The translations under genes and the position numbers were made by a program. The notes below the pieces were generated by a model. It was not told the origin of the DNA, made no database searches, and worked only from the letters and a program-made list of their open reading frames with translations. This document shows, in pieces, positions 1-8,130 of a DNA stretch of 64,000 nucleotides. The stretch comes from CAZZCS01 sp964652645 (GTDB lineage: Bacteria > Cloacimonadota > Cloacimonadia > Cloacimonadales > Cloacimonadaceae): assembly GCA_964652645.1 (NCBI GenBank), contig CAZZCS010000002.1, positions 1-64,000 of the forward strand, read 5' to 3'. Numbering within the stretch: the stretch's first letter is position 1; each line of letters starts with the position of its first letter.

Positions 1-62
1 ACAGAGCCACGATGTGTCTCTGCGAGGCCCGGCTGTATCGCATCTTCGATGCTTTTTTTTAG

Positions 63-240
63 TAACCAATCGTAAATTGAAAATCGATAGAGCGCAGCCA
101 ATCGTACATTGTACATCGTAAATTGTAAATCGATAGAGCGCAGCCAATCGTACATTGTACATCGTAAATTGTAAATCGATGGTGCGCAGCCAATTCTCCA
201 TTCTCAATCCTCAATTCTCAATTGATCTGCGCATTGCGTT
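63..240. repeat. 46-bp tandem repeat in intergenic DNA
   Basis: Two adjacent 46-bp units lie at 95-140 and 141-186 and differ only near their ends (atagagcg against atggtgcg). A partial unit precedes them at 63-94, and a diverged unit follows from 187, where the pattern decays into AT-rich CAATTCTCAATT-type repeats. Inside each unit two related 14-mers follow each other (gtacattgtacatc, gtaaattgtaaatc). There are no spacers, so this is not a CRISPR array. No gene lies between position 1 and 393, and the function is unknown. Confidence 0.85.
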
Positions 241-344
241 GCAAAACCAGGTTCGTAAATAATAGCAAATAAAGACTGTTAGAACGATAGACGCCGCGTC
301 CTGTAAGTATATATAGAGGAGCTTTATTTTTCTAGAAAAACAAA

Positions 345-376
345 AACCGCTGAGACAGATGCCCATCTCAGCGGTT
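345..376 (-). terminator. Rho-independent terminator after trxA
   Basis: An 11-bp perfect stem (345-355 with 366-376) encloses a 10-nt loop. On the minus strand it is followed by TTTGTTTTT. It lies 18 bp past the trxA stop codon and ends the groES-trxA transcript. Confidence 0.85.
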
Positions 377-393
377 GTTTTACAAGCTATCGA

Positions 394-714
394 TTAACTA
401 AAGTTCTTCAGCTTATCGACAATTTTTTCCTTTTGGACGAGGCCAACTAACTGCTCCACGATCTCGCCTTTGTGGAAGACAAGCAAGGTGGGGATGGACA
501 TAATGGAATAGCGTGAGGCTATTTCCGGGGCTTCGTCGATATTGAGCTTGGCAAAATTCACTTTGCCGGTGTACTCGGCGGCAAGCTTTTCAATGGTGGG
601 CGTCAGAGCTTTGCAAGGGCCACACCAGGGTGCCCAAAAATCTACCAATACTGGCAGTTCGCTCTGCAACACCTCTGCATCAAAAGTGCTTGCGTTCAGT
701 TCTTGCAAGGCCAT
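394..714 (-). CDS. trxA: Thioredoxin
   Basis: This 106-residue protein is a typical single-domain thioredoxin. It reduces protein disulfides in the cytoplasm and is recharged by thioredoxin reductase, which is not in this window. The active site WCGPC sits at residues 30-34 (Cys31 and Cys34), within the classic VDFWAPWCGPCK context, and the conserved cis-proline occurs in the SIPT segment near residue 75. Its length is normal for the family. It starts 5 bp after the groES stop codon, so the two genes are almost certainly cotranscribed, and a strong terminator follows. Confidence 0.96.
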   Translation of the reverse strand: MALQELNASTFDAEVLQSELPVLVDFWAPWCGPCKALTPTIEKLAAEYTGKVNFAKLNIDEAPEIASRYSIMSIPTLLVFHKGEIVEQLVGLVQKEKIVDKLKNFS

Positions 715-719
715 CGATC

Positions 720-992
720 CTACTCTACGATTGCTAAAATGTCACTCTTGGACAGAATGAGCAGCTTTTCGCCTTCAAGCTCGATCTCGGTCCCGGCATA
801 TTTGCCATAGAGAACTTTATCGCCCACTTTCACGGCTTTGAGTAAATCTTCGTCTGTACCGACAGCGATCACTTCAGCCATTTGGGGTTTTTCTTTTGCT
901 GTATCGGGAATGATAATTCCACCGATTTTCTTCTCTTCGGAAGCAGCAGCGATCTTCACTACCACGCGATCTTCGATAGGTTTCAATTTCAT
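720..992 (-). CDS. groES: Co-chaperonin GroES (Hsp10)
   Basis: This 90-residue protein forms the heptameric lid of the GroEL chaperonin. The N-terminus KLKPIEDRVVVK, the mobile-loop region EEKKIGGIIIPDTAKEKP and the C-terminal KVLYGKYAGTEIELEGEKLLILSKSDILA segment are diagnostic. I chose the ATG at 992 rather than the in-frame ATG at 1025, because GGAGG lies 7 bases upstream (1000-1004) and the family always starts at this point. No groEL accompanies it; trxA follows instead. A TTGACA hexamer on the minus strand (1085-1090) could be part of its promoter, but no good -10 is seen at the right distance. Confidence 0.95.
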   Translation of the reverse strand: MKLKPIEDRVVVKIAAASEEKKIGGIIIPDTAKEKPQMAEVIAVGTDEDLLKAVKVGDKVLYGKYAGTEIELEGEKLLILSKSDILAIVE

Positions 993-1025
993 CTTGATTC
1001 CTCCATAACTTTCATTATTCTTCAT

Positions 1026-1349
1026 TAATATATTATAAGGGCAGAGCCGTATTTAGCAAACACAATTTTGGACTGCTAAGAATTTGTCAAGAAAAAGGTG
1101 AGTCGGGCTTCAATCATCAGGCTGAGACCTCTGCTATTAGGGTGTCCCATCCAATTTGAGTCTCTGTACCTAAACTGAGCTTGACAGAAATTTGGACTAT
1201 CTAAGTCTGGCAGTATCATCGAGCGACCAAATCTAAACCTCTGGCATGATTGTTCGCCGTTAGGGTATATCCGGAAACAGATATGCCTTCCAGTGTGAAA
1301 AGGTGATATGAACGCAGAACCGTGGAGTTCTTCCGTAAGGCTGCGGTGC
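1026..1349. other. Divergent intergenic region with long leader of the P5C dehydrogenase gene
   Basis: This gap separates divergent groES and the P5C dehydrogenase gene, and I see no coding region in it. It holds a minus-strand TTGACA (1085-1090), a plus-strand TTGACA (1181-1186) without a clear -10, and a small hairpin (1264-1271 with 1280-1287, one G-U pair). If the plus-strand hexamer is used, the leader of the downstream gene would be well over 100 nt, enough for a cis-regulatory RNA. Confidence 0.4.
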
Positions 1350-1387
1350 GTCTCCTTTATCCACTGACATCATTAAATAAAGGAGAC
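1350..1387 (+). promoter_or_regulatory. Hairpin that masks the ribosome binding site of the P5C dehydrogenase gene
   Basis: A perfect 10-bp inverted repeat (gtctccttta at 1350-1359, taaaggagac at 1378-1387) surrounds an 18-nt loop. The right arm contains the Shine-Dalgarno sequence AAGGAG, and the ATG follows at 1392. If it folds in the mRNA, the ribosome binding site is buried, which suggests translational control by an alternative structure, a ligand, a protein or temperature. No known riboswitch class was recognised. Confidence 0.55.
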
Positions 1388-1391
1388 CACA

Positions 1392-3011
1392 ATGTTTTTC
1401 ACCGTTCCTGCCCCAAGAAACGAACCTCTGAACACTTACGCACCGGGAAGTAAAGAAAGAGCCTCATTGAAAGGAAAACTGGAAGAACTCGGTAGTCAGT
1501 GCATGGAAATACCAGCCATTATCAACGGCAAAGAAGTGTATAGCGGCATCACGGCTGATTGCATCGAACCCCATAACCACACGAATGTCCTTGCCAAATA
1601 TCATAAAAGTGGCGAAGCGGAGATAAATCTTGCCATTCATGCAAGCGTTAATGCGAGCAGAGACTGGGAGCAAATGCAATTTTATCATCGTTCCGCGATC
1701 TTTCTAAAAGCTGCCGAACTGCTTTCCACCAAATATCGTGATCTATTAAACGCTGCCACCATGCTGGGACAAAGCAAAAACGCCTATCAAGCCGAAATTG
1801 ATTCTGCTTGCGAACTGATAGATTTCTGGCGCTTCAATGCCTATTATGCACAGAAAATTTACGAACAACAACCCCTTGTATCGCCCAAAGGTGAGTGGAA
1901 CTTCTCTGAATATCGCGCACTGGAAGGTTTTGTGTTTGCTATCACACCTTTCAATTTCACTGCGATAGCAGGTAATCTCCCCACGGCTCCGGCATTAATG
2001 GGTAATACTGTAGTCTGGAAACCTGCCGGAACAGCTGTTTATAGTGGTTACATCATAATGAAAATTCTGATGGAAGCCGGCTTGCCAGCAGGGGTTATAA
2101 ACTTTGTCCCCGGTTCAGGAGCTCAGATGGGTGATTTGATAACCGATTCTCCACATCTTGCTGGCATACATTTCACAGGAAGCACGGAAGTGTTCAACCA
2201 CATCTGGCAACGCACAGCCAATAATATTCACATCTACAAATCCTATCCCAGGATCGTAGGTGAAACAGGCGGTAAGGATTTTATAGTAGCCCATGCATCT
2301 GCAGATATCAGAGCCCTGGCCGTGGCTAGCCTGAGGGGAGCCTTTGAGTATCAGGGACAAAAATGCAGTGCAGCTTCCAGACTTTATATCCCTGATAGTA
2401 TGTACGACAAATGGTTCCAAGAGATTAGCTCAATGCTAGACACGGTTAAGATGGGTGTAGTTCAAGATTTTTCGAACCTCATCAATGCAGTAATCGACAA
2501 AAACAGCTTCTTGAGAATCAAAGAATACATCGAATATGCCCGTCAAGCATCAGACGCTGAAATTGTCTGGGGTGGAAAATGTGACGACAGCCGCGGCTAC
2601 TTCATTGAACCTACTATAATCAAGACCACAAACCCAGAATTCCGTACAATGCAAGATGAGATATTCGGACCCGTTTTAACAGTGTATGCTTATCCGGAAA
2701 AAAGCTTTGTCGAGACACTGGAGCTATGTGACCAAACTTCTCCTTATGCACTCACCGGCTCCATTTTTGCCCAGGATAGAACCGCGATTTGTACTGCCTA
2801 CGAAATGCTGAGACATAGCGCGGGCAACTTCTATATCAACGACAAGCCTACAGGAGCAGTAGTCGGCCAGCAACCTTTTGGAGGTGGCAGGTCTTCAGGT
2901 ACCAACGACAAAGCAGGATCAGCGATAAACCTGCATCGTTGGATTTCGGCAAGATCAATCAAAGAGACTTTCGCTCCCGCAACGAACTACACATACCACT
3001 TTATGGGATAA
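1392..3011 (+). CDS. pruA: L-glutamate gamma-semialdehyde (1-pyrroline-5-carboxylate) dehydrogenase
   Basis: This 539-residue cytoplasmic enzyme oxidises glutamate semialdehyde to glutamate with NAD, the second step of proline and ornithine/arginine catabolism. The aldehyde dehydrogenase fold is complete. ITPFNFTAI and WKPAGTAVYSGY bind the cofactor, Glu291 lies in GETGGKDF, the catalytic Cys325 lies in GQKCSAASR, and the C-terminus carries GQQPFGGGRSSGTNDKAG. The GGKDF and GQKCSA motifs and the length match the P5CDH subfamily typical of fermenters and eukaryotic mitochondria. The ATG at 1392 follows AAGGAG closely. The gene stands alone, between a leader hairpin and a terminator. No proline dehydrogenase gene lies in the window. 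Confidence 0.93.
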   Translation: MFFTVPAPRNEPLNTYAPGSKERASLKGKLEELGSQCMEIPAIINGKEVYSGITADCIEPHNHTNVLAKYHKSGEAEINLAIHASVNASRDWEQMQFYHRSAIFLKAAELLSTKYRDLLNAATMLGQSKNAYQAEIDSACELIDFWRFNAYYAQKIYEQQPLVSPKGEWNFSEYRALEGFVFAITPFNFTAIAGNLPTAPALMGNTVVWKPAGTAVYSGYIIMKILMEAGLPAGVINFVPGSGAQMGDLITDSPHLAGIHFTGSTEVFNHIWQRTANNIHIYKSYPRIVGETGGKDFIVAHASADIRALAVASLRGAFEYQGQKCSAASRLYIPDSMYDKWFQEISSMLDTVKMGVVQDFSNLINAVIDKNSFLRIKEYIEYARQASDAEIVWGGKCDDSRGYFIEPTIIKTTNPEFRTMQDEIFGPVLTVYAYPEKSFVETLELCDQTSPYALTGSIFAQDRTAICTAYEMLRHSAGNFYINDKPTGAVVGQQPFGGGRSSGTNDKAGSAINLHRWISARSIKETFAPATNYTYHFMG

Positions 3012-3030
3012 TTCAAGCTCAACAGAATCA

Positions 3031-3061
3031 TAAGACGGGATGACTCATTCGTCCCGTCTTA
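3031..3061 (+). terminator. Terminator-like hairpin after the P5C dehydrogenase gene
   Basis: A perfect 10-bp stem (taagacggga 3031-3040, tcccgtctta 3052-3061) starts about 20 bp after the stop codon. Its downstream tract is TATATAT rather than a clean U-run. The rest of the gap to 3301 holds no gene; a TTGACG hexamer at about 3239 could contribute to a kamD promoter. Confidence 0.65.
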
Positions 3062-3301
3062 TATATATGACTAATCCAGGTAGCTGATTACCGCTAAATC
3101 GAGTCAGAGACTATTGTACTTACTTTGAAATCAAGAAGAAGTTCTGTTTGTATGGGTTTTCACCCTCTGCCCTGTTAAGTTATCGGTTTTGTCATAAACG
3201 CAGTGACCGCTTCATTTTTGCCTGAATCCCTTTTTCCTTGACGTATAAACCCCTTTTAAAACAAGGTTTTGCCAATTTGATAATACTATTGGGAGGATCA
3301 C

Positions 3302-4861
3302 TTGCTAAATCTTGACCTCAATCCTCAAATGATTGAACGGGCCCGAGAAGCTGCCCGCTCCATTACACACGCCTTTAGCGGGCTTTTTGAATCTTACAGC
3401 TCTGTGACGATTGAGCGCACGGTGCTAAGACTGATGGGCATCGACGGTGCTCTGGACGGGGGAGAACCGATCCCCAATGTGGTGGTCGATCACCTCAAAA
3501 CCAAGGGTGCTTTATCCAGGGGAGCCGCCTGGTGGATTGTTAACGCCATGATCGCCAAAGGAATCAATGCTCAACAAGTGGCCAACCTGGTTGCCAAAGG
3601 TGAGCTCGACCTAAGCAGCATCCCAGCGCAGGACAGCGAGAGAGTGTTTGCTCTCCTGGACGAAATCTCCAGCACAATGCTGCAGCACATCCGAAGCCAG
3701 AAAGAGCTTCGCGAAGTCAGATTTGCCGAGTATGGTCCCCGCCGTACTCCTGCTATATATGTAATCGTCGCCACGGGAAACATTTATGAAGATGTAGCCC
3801 AGGCTCGAGCAGCCGCTCGTGAAGGCGCTGATATCATCGCCGTGATCCGATCCACAGCCCAATCGCTCCTGGACTATGTTCCCTATGGGGCAACGACTGT
3901 GGGTTTTGGGGGCACTTTTGCCACCCAGGAAAACTTCCGCATTATGCGAGCCGCTTTGGATGAAGTATCTGCCGAAGAAAAGCGCTATATCAGCCTCACG
4001 AATTATGCCTCCGGACTCTGCATGCCCGAGATCGCTGCCATGGGTGCTATGGAAAGGCTGGATCTGATGCTGAACGATGCGATGTATGGTATCCTCTTCC
4101 GGGACATCAATCCCAAGCGAACCCTCCTCGATCAGTACTTTGCCCGCATGATCAATGCCTATGCCGGGATAGAGATTCAAACCGGCGAGGATAACTACCT
4201 CACGACTTCCGATGCCATAGATAAAGCTTACACTGTGACCGCCTCCCAGCTGATAAACGAGCAGTTTGCCTTGATGAGCGGACTCAAACCCGAAAAGATG
4301 GGGCTGGGACATGCCTACGAGATCAATCCCGAGCTGGAAAACAGCTTTGTTTACGAGCTCTCACACGCCATGCTGACCAAGGCTCTATTCCCCAAATGCC
4401 CTGTAAAATACATGCCGCCCACCAAGTTTGCATCTGGTAACATCTTCAAGACCCACCTGATGGATGCCATGTTCAATTTCGTGGCTCAGCTGACGGGACA
4501 GGGCGTCCAACTCCTTGGTATGATGACAGAAGCGATCCACACGCCGCATCTGGCAGACCGTTCTCTGGCCATCGAAAACGCCCAATACATCTTTGGAGCC
4601 GTTAAAGACTTAGGCCAAAACCTCTGCCTGGCCCAGGATAGTTTTGTGAACAAACGTGCCGACCTCGTACTCGAGGAAGCCACCCTGTTCCTGGAAAAGG
4701 TTGCCCAGGAAGGACTTCTGAGCTCCATGGCCCGGGGAGATTTTGCCGATATCAAGCGTCCCGAAACCGGAGGCAAGGGTCTCGACGGTGTGTTCCTCAG
4801 AGATGAGGCCTATATCAATCCCTTCGAGATCAAAATGCGCGCAGAATTGGAGCTATCATGA
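3302..4861 (+). CDS. kamD: Lysine 5,6-aminomutase, alpha subunit
   Basis: With KamE, this 519-residue subunit moves the terminal amino group of D-lysine or beta-lysine to carbon 5, using adenosylcobalamin and PLP, in the anaerobic lysine fermentation pathway. The sequence reads as a full-length KamD TIM-barrel subunit from NLDLNPQMIERAREAARSI to KMRAELELS. The likely start is TTG at 3302, 6 bases after GGAGG, where family similarity begins. Its stop overlaps the kamE start (ATGA), so the subunits are translationally coupled. The rest of the lysine pathway (kamA, kdd, kce, kal) is not in this window, but an AtoDA CoA-transferase lies 13 kb away. Confidence 0.93.
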   Translation: MLNLDLNPQMIERAREAARSITHAFSGLFESYSSVTIERTVLRLMGIDGALDGGEPIPNVVVDHLKTKGALSRGAAWWIVNAMIAKGINAQQVANLVAKGELDLSSIPAQDSERVFALLDEISSTMLQHIRSQKELREVRFAEYGPRRTPAIYVIVATGNIYEDVAQARAAAREGADIIAVIRSTAQSLLDYVPYGATTVGFGGTFATQENFRIMRAALDEVSAEEKRYISLTNYASGLCMPEIAAMGAMERLDLMLNDAMYGILFRDINPKRTLLDQYFARMINAYAGIEIQTGEDNYLTTSDAIDKAYTVTASQLINEQFALMSGLKPEKMGLGHAYEINPELENSFVYELSHAMLTKALFPKCPVKYMPPTKFASGNIFKTHLMDAMFNFVAQLTGQGVQLLGMMTEAIHTPHLADRSLAIENAQYIFGAVKDLGQNLCLAQDSFVNKRADLVLEEATLFLEKVAQEGLLSSMARGDFADIKRPETGGKGLDGVFLRDEAYINPFEIKMRAELELS

Positions 4862-5598
4862 AAGATAAAAAGAACATAATCCGACCCTACGGTGACACTT
4901 CAAACGACGGTAAGATGCAGGTATCCTTTAGTTTACCCGTCTCTGCCGACGAACGCGGCAAGGAAGCTGCCCGCCTGATCCTGAAGCAGATGGGCTTTGA
5001 AGATATCGAAGTCTGCGGCATGCGGGATCTGCGAGAAGGTTTTACCCACTTTATAGCCTATGCGACTACGATGGCTTCTGTGGATACCAGCAAGATCAAA
5101 GTCAAAACCGTCGATACCCCGGTAATGGGAATGGAAGAGACGGATGAATACATCAAAGAGCATCTTGGCCGTACGATCACAGTCGTAGGTGCCTGCATCG
5201 AGAGTGACGCGCATACCGTTGGTATTGATGCAATTATGAACATGAAAGGCTACAATCATCGCTATGGATTGGAGCGATATCAAGGCTTCAACGCCATCAA
5301 TATGGGAGCTCAAGTCTCCAGCGAAGATCTGCTCAGCCGCGCCAGAGCTGAAAATGCAGATGTGATTCTCGTCTCACAGATCGTGACCCAGAAAAACATC
5401 CACATCAAAAACCTCACCAAACTGATAGAACTGGCCGAGGCTGAAGGCCTGCGCCACAAGATGCTCTTCATCTGCGGTGGCCCGAGGATCTCGCACGAAC
5501 TGGCTATCGAGCTTGGCTATGATGCCGGTTTTGGTACAGGTTCATACGCGACAGACGTAGCCTCTTACATTGCCATGACCATGGCCAAAAAGGGATAG
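4858..5598 (+). CDS. kamE: Lysine 5,6-aminomutase, beta subunit (cobalamin-binding)
   Basis: This 246-residue subunit carries the Rossmann-like B12 domain of lysine 5,6-aminomutase. The base-off cobalamin motif DxHxxG is visible as Asp117-Ala-His119-Thr-Val-Gly122, with His119 the likely lower axial ligand. The second half has the usual ADVILVSQIVTQKN and FICGGPRI segments. Lys130, in the NMKGYNHRYGLERY stretch just after the motif, is the probable residue forming the internal aldimine with PLP; this is by analogy with characterised enzymes. It overlaps kamD by four bases, and rseP starts 2 bp after its stop. Confidence 0.94.
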   Translation: MKDKKNIIRPYGDTSNDGKMQVSFSLPVSADERGKEAARLILKQMGFEDIEVCGMRDLREGFTHFIAYATTMASVDTSKIKVKTVDTPVMGMEETDEYIKEHLGRTITVVGACIESDAHTVGIDAIMNMKGYNHRYGLERYQGFNAINMGAQVSSEDLLSRARAENADVILVSQIVTQKNIHIKNLTKLIELAEAEGLRHKMLFICGGPRISHELAIELGYDAGFGTGSYATDVASYIAMTMAKKG

Positions 5599-5600
5599 AT

Positions 5601-6893
5601 TTGCTGACCTTTTTGCTGACAATTCTGGCTTTTGGACTGATGATAGCGATCCATGAGCTGGGTCATTTCATCATGGCCAGGCTGTGCGGGGTGGGCGTTG
5701 AGAAGTTTTCCATAGGTTTTGGTGCTGCCCTTGCCCACTTTGAAAAAGACGGGATAGAATATCGAATCGGCTGGATTCCGCTGGGTGGTTACGTCAAAAT
5801 GACAGGTGAGAACCCAGACGACGAGAACACTGAGATCGAGAACTCCTTCCAAAAGAGCGTTTGGTGGCGCAAGGTGCTGATCACTGCTGCCGGGCCGATA
5901 GCCAATCTGGTCTTTGGTGCTCTACTCTTCATTGTCGCCTATCTGATCCCCATGCAAATGGAAGATCATTTTCCTGTTGTGGGTCAGATAGAGCCCCTCT
6001 GGAGCGAGATCTTTATGCCTGGCGATACCATTATAGCTGTAAACGATACTCCCATAAAGGGATGGTATCAGGCCTTGTCCAAATTGGATCGAGAGCAAGA
6101 CAACGAAATGATCCTCATGCGGGATGGTTCCGAGATCACTGTTCGGATCCTGCCCGAGCGGATAGATTCACTGTTGGTGGGCTTGAGACCGGTTGTTCCT
6201 GCTATTGTGGGAGATATTCAGACTGGTATGCCAGCCTGGAAGGCAGGATTGAAGACCGGAGATGTGATTCTGGCTGTCGATTCTGTTTACGTGGACGACT
6301 GGTATCAGATGCGGGAACTGATTGTGCAGGCTCAGAACGACACGATTGAGCTCACTCTCCTACGGGGAGAAGAGGTTTTTGTACGGTCGATGGCTTTGGA
6401 ACGTAGCTTTGCGACAGACAATCAGCCCATGATCGGGATTACCCAGCTCATGCCAGTGCGTTTTAGCCATAGCTTTTCTATTGGGGAATCGCTCAGATCC
6501 GGGATCGCCACCACAAAAAACTTTGTGGGGATGTATTACAAGGGTTTGTACCACCTGATCCAAAAGCCCGAAGAGCTAAAGAATAGCCTCGGAGGCCCCG
6601 TCATGATCGTCACGATGTCGCAGCAGGCCGGGCAAAAAGGGATCAATTCCCTCATCCTCTTCTTCGGTAGCATTAGCCTCATGCTGATGGTCATGAATCT
6701 ATTACCCATCCCGATCCTGGATGGGGGGCACATCATGTTTGCCTTTATCGAAGGGATCATCCAGAGACCAGTATCTCTCAGAATCCAGGGCTTTCTCCAG
6801 CGCATCGGTTTTGCCTTGCTGATCATGCTCATGATTTATGCGTTTTACAGCGATATCATGAAGCTAGGCTTGCGCGTTATCAACGGGTTATAG
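5601..6893 (+). CDS. rseP: RIP metalloprotease RseP (site-2 protease, M50)
   Basis: This 430-residue inner-membrane protease cuts transmembrane segments such as anti-sigma factors and leftover signal peptides. The zinc motif HELGH is at residues 18-22 inside the first membrane helix, and the third ligand is Asp374 in LLPIPILDGGH. Two PDZ-like domains lie between (about 120-200 and 200-285). The start is a TTG at 5601, 2 bp after the kamE stop, where the first membrane helix begins. The usual neighbours dxr, cdsA and bamA are absent; tgt follows after 33 bp. Confidence 0.94.
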   Translation: MLTFLLTILAFGLMIAIHELGHFIMARLCGVGVEKFSIGFGAALAHFEKDGIEYRIGWIPLGGYVKMTGENPDDENTEIENSFQKSVWWRKVLITAAGPIANLVFGALLFIVAYLIPMQMEDHFPVVGQIEPLWSEIFMPGDTIIAVNDTPIKGWYQALSKLDREQDNEMILMRDGSEITVRILPERIDSLLVGLRPVVPAIVGDIQTGMPAWKAGLKTGDVILAVDSVYVDDWYQMRELIVQAQNDTIELTLLRGEEVFVRSMALERSFATDNQPMIGITQLMPVRFSHSFSIGESLRSGIATTKNFVGMYYKGLYHLIQKPEELKNSLGGPVMIVTMSQQAGQKGINSLILFFGSISLMLMVMNLLPIPILDGGHIMFAFIEGIIQRPVSLRIQGFLQRIGFALLIMLMIYAFYSDIMKLGLRVINGL

Positions 6894-6926
6894 AGCTATG
6901 GACGCACCAACACTCAAGGAAAATAG

Positions 6927-8036
6927 ATGAAGTTTGCATTGGAAGCCACTAGCGGGAAGGCGAGAGCAGCGACGCTCAGTACTCTGCATGGCGAGATCAA
7001 GACCCCGGTATTCATGCCGGTAGGGACAGTTGGCAGCGTAAAAGCAATGTCCCCCAATGAATTGAACGATATAGGAGCCCAGATAATCCTGGGTAATACA
7101 TATCATCTCTATCTGCGACCTGGCCACGAGCTGGTACGCAGAGCGGGAGGACTGCACGAATTTATCTCCTGGCCCAAACCGATGCTGACCGATAGCGGCG
7201 GTTTCCAGGTGATGAGCCTCTCTGCCCTGCGCAAGATTACCTGGGAGGGAGTTCGCTTCCAATCTCACATCGATGGCAGCTACCACCTATTTACCCCGGA
7301 AAGCGTGATTGGAGTCCAGGAAGCTCTTGGGGCCGATATTATTATGTCTTTTGATGAATGCCCGCCTTTTTCCAGTACTAGAGAATACGTGGAAAAATCG
7401 CTCAAACTGACCCTGAGCTGGGCTGAGCGTGGCCTCAAAGCCTTTAAGAACCATGATAAGCAAGCTCTCTTTGGCATCGTTCAGGGCGGCGTCTTTGATG
7501 ATCTGCGAGAAAAATGCGCCCTCAAGCTTATGGAGATGGATTTCCCCGGGTATTCCATAGGTGGACTCGCAGTGGGCGAAAGCAAGGAAACTATGCATAG
7601 GGTCACCAGTTTTCTAAACGACATCCTGCCCAGTGATAAACCCCGCTATCTGATGGGGGTCGGCACTCCTGGTGATTTACTGCGCAATATCGCCAACGGA
7701 GTAGATATGTTCGATTGCGTGATGCCCACTCGAAATGCCCGCAAGGGGAGCATCTTTACCCGTTACGGAAAGATGATTATCAAGGCTGCGCGGTACAAGG
7801 AAGACTTCCGGCCCATTGATCCGCTCTGTACATGTTATGCCTGCCAGAGCTTCTCTCGGGCCTATATCCGGCATCTGATCACAATGAATGAGATTCTTGG
7901 AATGCGTCTTGCTACTATCCATAGTTTACACTTCTATCAAGAGCTGATGCGGGATACGAGAACTGCAATTCTCGAAAACCGGTTTCAGAGCTTTTTGGAA
8001 GAAACCTTGCCCCTTGTAGATAGCCAAATGGAGTAA
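6927..8036 (+). CDS. tgt: Queuine tRNA-ribosyltransferase (tRNA-guanine transglycosylase)
   Basis: This 369-residue enzyme exchanges guanine 34 of GUN-anticodon tRNAs for preQ1 on the way to queuosine. Asp89 is in TDSGGFQVMSL, the nucleophile Asp263 is in MFDCVMPTRNARKG, and the zinc site is Cys301, Cys303, Cys306 and His332 with the family spacing. Length and order are typical. It follows rseP by 33 bp and is followed by a 94-bp gap that contains a weak TTGACT promoter-like hexamer (8051-8056) before dapA. Confidence 0.96.
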   Translation: MKFALEATSGKARAATLSTLHGEIKTPVFMPVGTVGSVKAMSPNELNDIGAQIILGNTYHLYLRPGHELVRRAGGLHEFISWPKPMLTDSGGFQVMSLSALRKITWEGVRFQSHIDGSYHLFTPESVIGVQEALGADIIMSFDECPPFSSTREYVEKSLKLTLSWAERGLKAFKNHDKQALFGIVQGGVFDDLREKCALKLMEMDFPGYSIGGLAVGESKETMHRVTSFLNDILPSDKPRYLMGVGTPGDLLRNIANGVDMFDCVMPTRNARKGSIFTRYGKMIIKAARYKEDFRPIDPLCTCYACQSFSRAYIRHLITMNEILGMRLATIHSLHFYQELMRDTRTAILENRFQSFLEETLPLVDSQME

Positions 8037-8130
8037 GTAACTCTTTTTTGTTGACTATACTGAGGCCATCTGAATGAATGGCAGAAAGAAATATAACCGC
8101 AGCAGAGTGATATTCTGCTTGGAGGATTTG

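Noticed and set aside
95..186. Repeats suggestive of a CRISPR array
   Set aside because: The 46-bp units are directly adjacent with no unique spacers, and no cas gene is present.
1243..1260. Sigma-54-like TGGCAT...TTCGC upstream of the P5C dehydrogenase gene
   Set aside because: The GG-GC spacing is 11 rather than 10 and the core matches poorly.
3062..3301. Possible cobalamin or lysine riboswitch before kamD
   Set aside because: I looked for a B12 box and for lysine-riboswitch pairing and found neither.
3611..4312. 233-codon open frame antisense to kamD
   Set aside because: It lies wholly inside a clear kamD gene, has no recognisable domain or ribosome binding site and reflects codon bias on the other strand.
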